NCBI GenBank assembly: GCA_964289745.1
Contig: CAXYMM010000002.1
Span: forward strand, 310,001-374,000
Reading direction: 5' to 3'
Length of the DNA stretch: 64,000 bases
DNA from: Ekhidna sp964289745
Lineage (GTDB): Bacteria > Bacteroidota > Bacteroidia > Cytophagales > Cyclobacteriaceae
Translations under genes and position numbers: made by a program
Shown: positions 62,604-64,000 of the stretch, in pieces
How the letters are laid out: each line of letters opens with the position of its first letter
How positions within the stretch are numbered: position 1 is the first letter of the stretch
The notes under the pieces: model-generated
Seen by the model: the letters and a program-made list of their open reading frames with translations, nothing else
Databases searched by the model: none
Told to the model about the DNA's origin: nothing

Positions 62604-64000
62604 ATGATTCCAAATTTCACAACCAAAACCTTCCAGCTTTCAGATGGTAGAGAAGTATCCATTGAGACAGGAAAACTTGCAAAGCAAGCAGATGGATCTG
62701 TCGTAGTCAGTATGGGCAACGCCAAACTATTGGCTACCGTTGTTTCTTCACAAGATGCCAAAGAAGGAGTTGATTTTTTACCTCTTTCTGTAGATTATCA
62801 AGAAAAATTCGCCGCTGCAGGCAAAATTCCCGGTGGATTTTTGAAAAGAGAGGGAAAACTTTCTGATTATGAAGTATTGATCAGCAGACTGGTAGACCGC
62901 GCTCTTCGACCACTTTTTCCAGACGATTACCATGCGGATACACAGGTCTTTATTCAAATGATCTCCGCAGACAAAGACATCATGCCAGATGCATTAGCAG
63001 CTTTAGCGGCATCTGCTGCTATTAGCATTTCAGATATCCCTTTCAATGGCCCCATTTCGGAGGTCAGAGTAGCCAAGATTGGAAAAGAGTATAAGGTTAA
63101 TCCTACAATGGAGGAGATAGAGCAGGCATCGCTAGACCTCATAGTAGCAGGTACGATGGATAACATTATAATGGTGGAAGGTGAATCCAAGGAAGTAGAT
63201 GAGTCTGAAATGCTTGAAGGGATTAAAAAAGCACATGAGGAAATTAAGCTTCAATGTCAGGCGCAAATTGGACTTGCAGAAGATGTTGGAGCTACTGAAA
63301 AGAGAGAATATAATCACGAGCCAGTAGATGAGGAGATGAAGGCTAAAATGCATGAAGCGGTGTATCAAAAGCTTTATGACGTAGCTGCTCAAAAAAATCC
63401 GAATAAAGCAAAGCGAAAAGAGTCTTTTAAGGCAGTATATGAGGAATACATATCTCAATTTTCAGAGGAAGAGGTTGAAGAAATGAATGAATTCCTTTTA
63501 GGAAAGTATTTTCATGATATTGAAAAAGAAGCGGTAAGAAATTTCGTCTTAGATAGTCAGGAAAGAATAGATGGCAGACAACCAAATGAAATCAGACCGA
63601 TTTGGACAGAAGTAGACTACCTTCCATCCGCACATGGCTCTTCTATTTTCACCAGAGGTGAGACACAGTCATTAACTTCAGTTACACTTGGAACCAAGTT
63701 AGACGAGCAGATGATCGATGGAGCCATGATATCTGGTTACAACAAATTTATTCTACACTACAATTTTCCTGGATTTTCGACTGGTGAGGTAAGACCGAAT
63801 AGGGGCCCTGGAAGAAGAGAAGTCGGACACGGAAATCTTGCCATGAGAGCATTAAAACCAATGATTCCGTCCGAGGAAGAGGGTAACCCTTACACCGTTC
63901 GAGTCGTTTCAGATATTTTAGAGTCGAATGGCTCGTCTTCGATGGCTACCGTTTGTGCAGGAACAATGGCTCTTATGGATGCTGGAATTAAGTTAAAGCG
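62604..64000 (+). CDS. pnp: polyribonucleotide nucleotidyltransferase (PNPase), 5' part
   Basis: The first 465 residues; the gene runs off the right edge. RNase PH domain 1 (TFQLSDGREVSIETGKLAKQ, VDFLPLSVDYQEKFAAAGKIPGGFLKREG, LISRLVDRALRPLFP), the helical linker (about 235-315) and the start of RNase PH domain 2 (DGRQPNEIRPI, FTRGETQSLTSVTLG, NFPGFSTGEVRPNRGPGRREVGHG). 3'-5' phosphorolytic RNA decay. KH and S1 domains lie outside the window. Confidence 0.97.
   Translation, partial: MIPNFTTKTFQLSDGREVSIETGKLAKQADGSVVVSMGNAKLLATVVSSQDAKEGVDFLPLSVDYQEKFAAAGKIPGGFLKREGKLSDYEVLISRLVDRALRPLFPDDYHADTQVFIQMISADKDIMPDALAALAASAAISISDIPFNGPISEVRVAKIGKEYKVNPTMEEIEQASLDLIVAGTMDNIIMVEGESKEVDESEMLEGIKKAHEEIKLQCQAQIGLAEDVGATEKREYNHEPVDEEMKAKMHEAVYQKLYDVAAQKNPNKAKRKESFKAVYEEYISQFSEEEVEEMNEFLLGKYFHDIEKEAVRNFVLDSQERIDGRQPNEIRPIWTEVDYLPSAHGSSIFTRGETQSLTSVTLGTKLDEQMIDGAMISGYNKFILHYNFPGFSTGEVRPNRGPGRREVGHGNLAMRALKPMIPSEEEGNPYTVRVVSDILESNGSSSMATVCAGTMALMDAGIKLK

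Overview
The window is chromosomal DNA of a Bacteroidota bacterium, most likely a marine-type member of the Cytophagales/Flammeovirgaceae. SusC/SusD outer-membrane pairs, a hybrid two-component system (HTCS), bacillithiol synthesis (BshA), a type IX secretion sorting domain, many lipoproteins with PKD or leucine-rich repeats, and a tmRNA whose deduced tag reads GESNYAMAA all fit this. Lineage below phylum is inference.

Layout. 1-8.4 kb is housekeeping: TRAP transporter genes, rlmN, two rhomboid proteases, mutL, bshA and a fatty-acid-hydroxylase family gene. 8.58-27.13 kb looks like an island inserted in the 3' end of the tmRNA gene (ssrA). A 22-bp copy of the ssrA 3' end sits at 8580-8601 beside a stranded terminator, and intact ssrA lies at 27110-27508 on the minus strand. 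The island carries a complete fructan-utilisation locus: HTCS sensor, fructose permease, fructokinase, SusC, SusD, DUF4960-type lipoprotein, two GH32 enzymes and methylglyoxal synthase. It also holds a decayed rteC, a conjugative-transposon regulator. 27.6-29.3 kb is dnaX, split at a run of ten A, consistent with gamma/tau production by frameshifting or slippage. 30-33 kb is a lone TonB-dependent receptor.

The most striking content is a family of four surface-lipoprotein loci (A 33.4-36.9 kb, B 37.2-39.2 kb, C 51.9-53.6 kb, D 55.8-57.4 kb on the minus strand). B, C and D each have a long AATCA pentanucleotide array inside the coding region, between the start codon and the lipoprotein signal peptide. 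The array encodes (NQIKS)n and has no stop in any frame on the coding strand. Because 5 is not a multiple of 3, unit number decides whether the signal peptide and PKD domain are in frame. In all three loci the downstream protein is in frame only when the unit count is a multiple of three. Here B has 25 units (OFF), C has 60 pentamer equivalents (ON) and D has 26 (OFF). The loci share a 5' leader/promoter block and, for A, C and D, a 3' terminator block, so they behave like a dispersed cassette family. This looks like a phase-variable surface-protein system, formally like the CTCTT arrays of neisserial opa genes, which I do not know to be described in this group.

The rest (39.5-51.7 and 53.8-64 kb) is mixed chromosome: a GAF protein, membrane proteins, a hydrolase, a multi-PAS hybrid kinase with a small response regulator, miaA, a MurNAc/GlcNAc kinase-MurQ pair, a DoxX protein, a GH113-like lipoprotein, acnB, an LptF/G permease, rpsO and the start of pnp. 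Remnants of an IS1595-type transposase, an SGNH hydrolase and an M20 peptidase lie in the gaps, the last two next to cassettes C and D.
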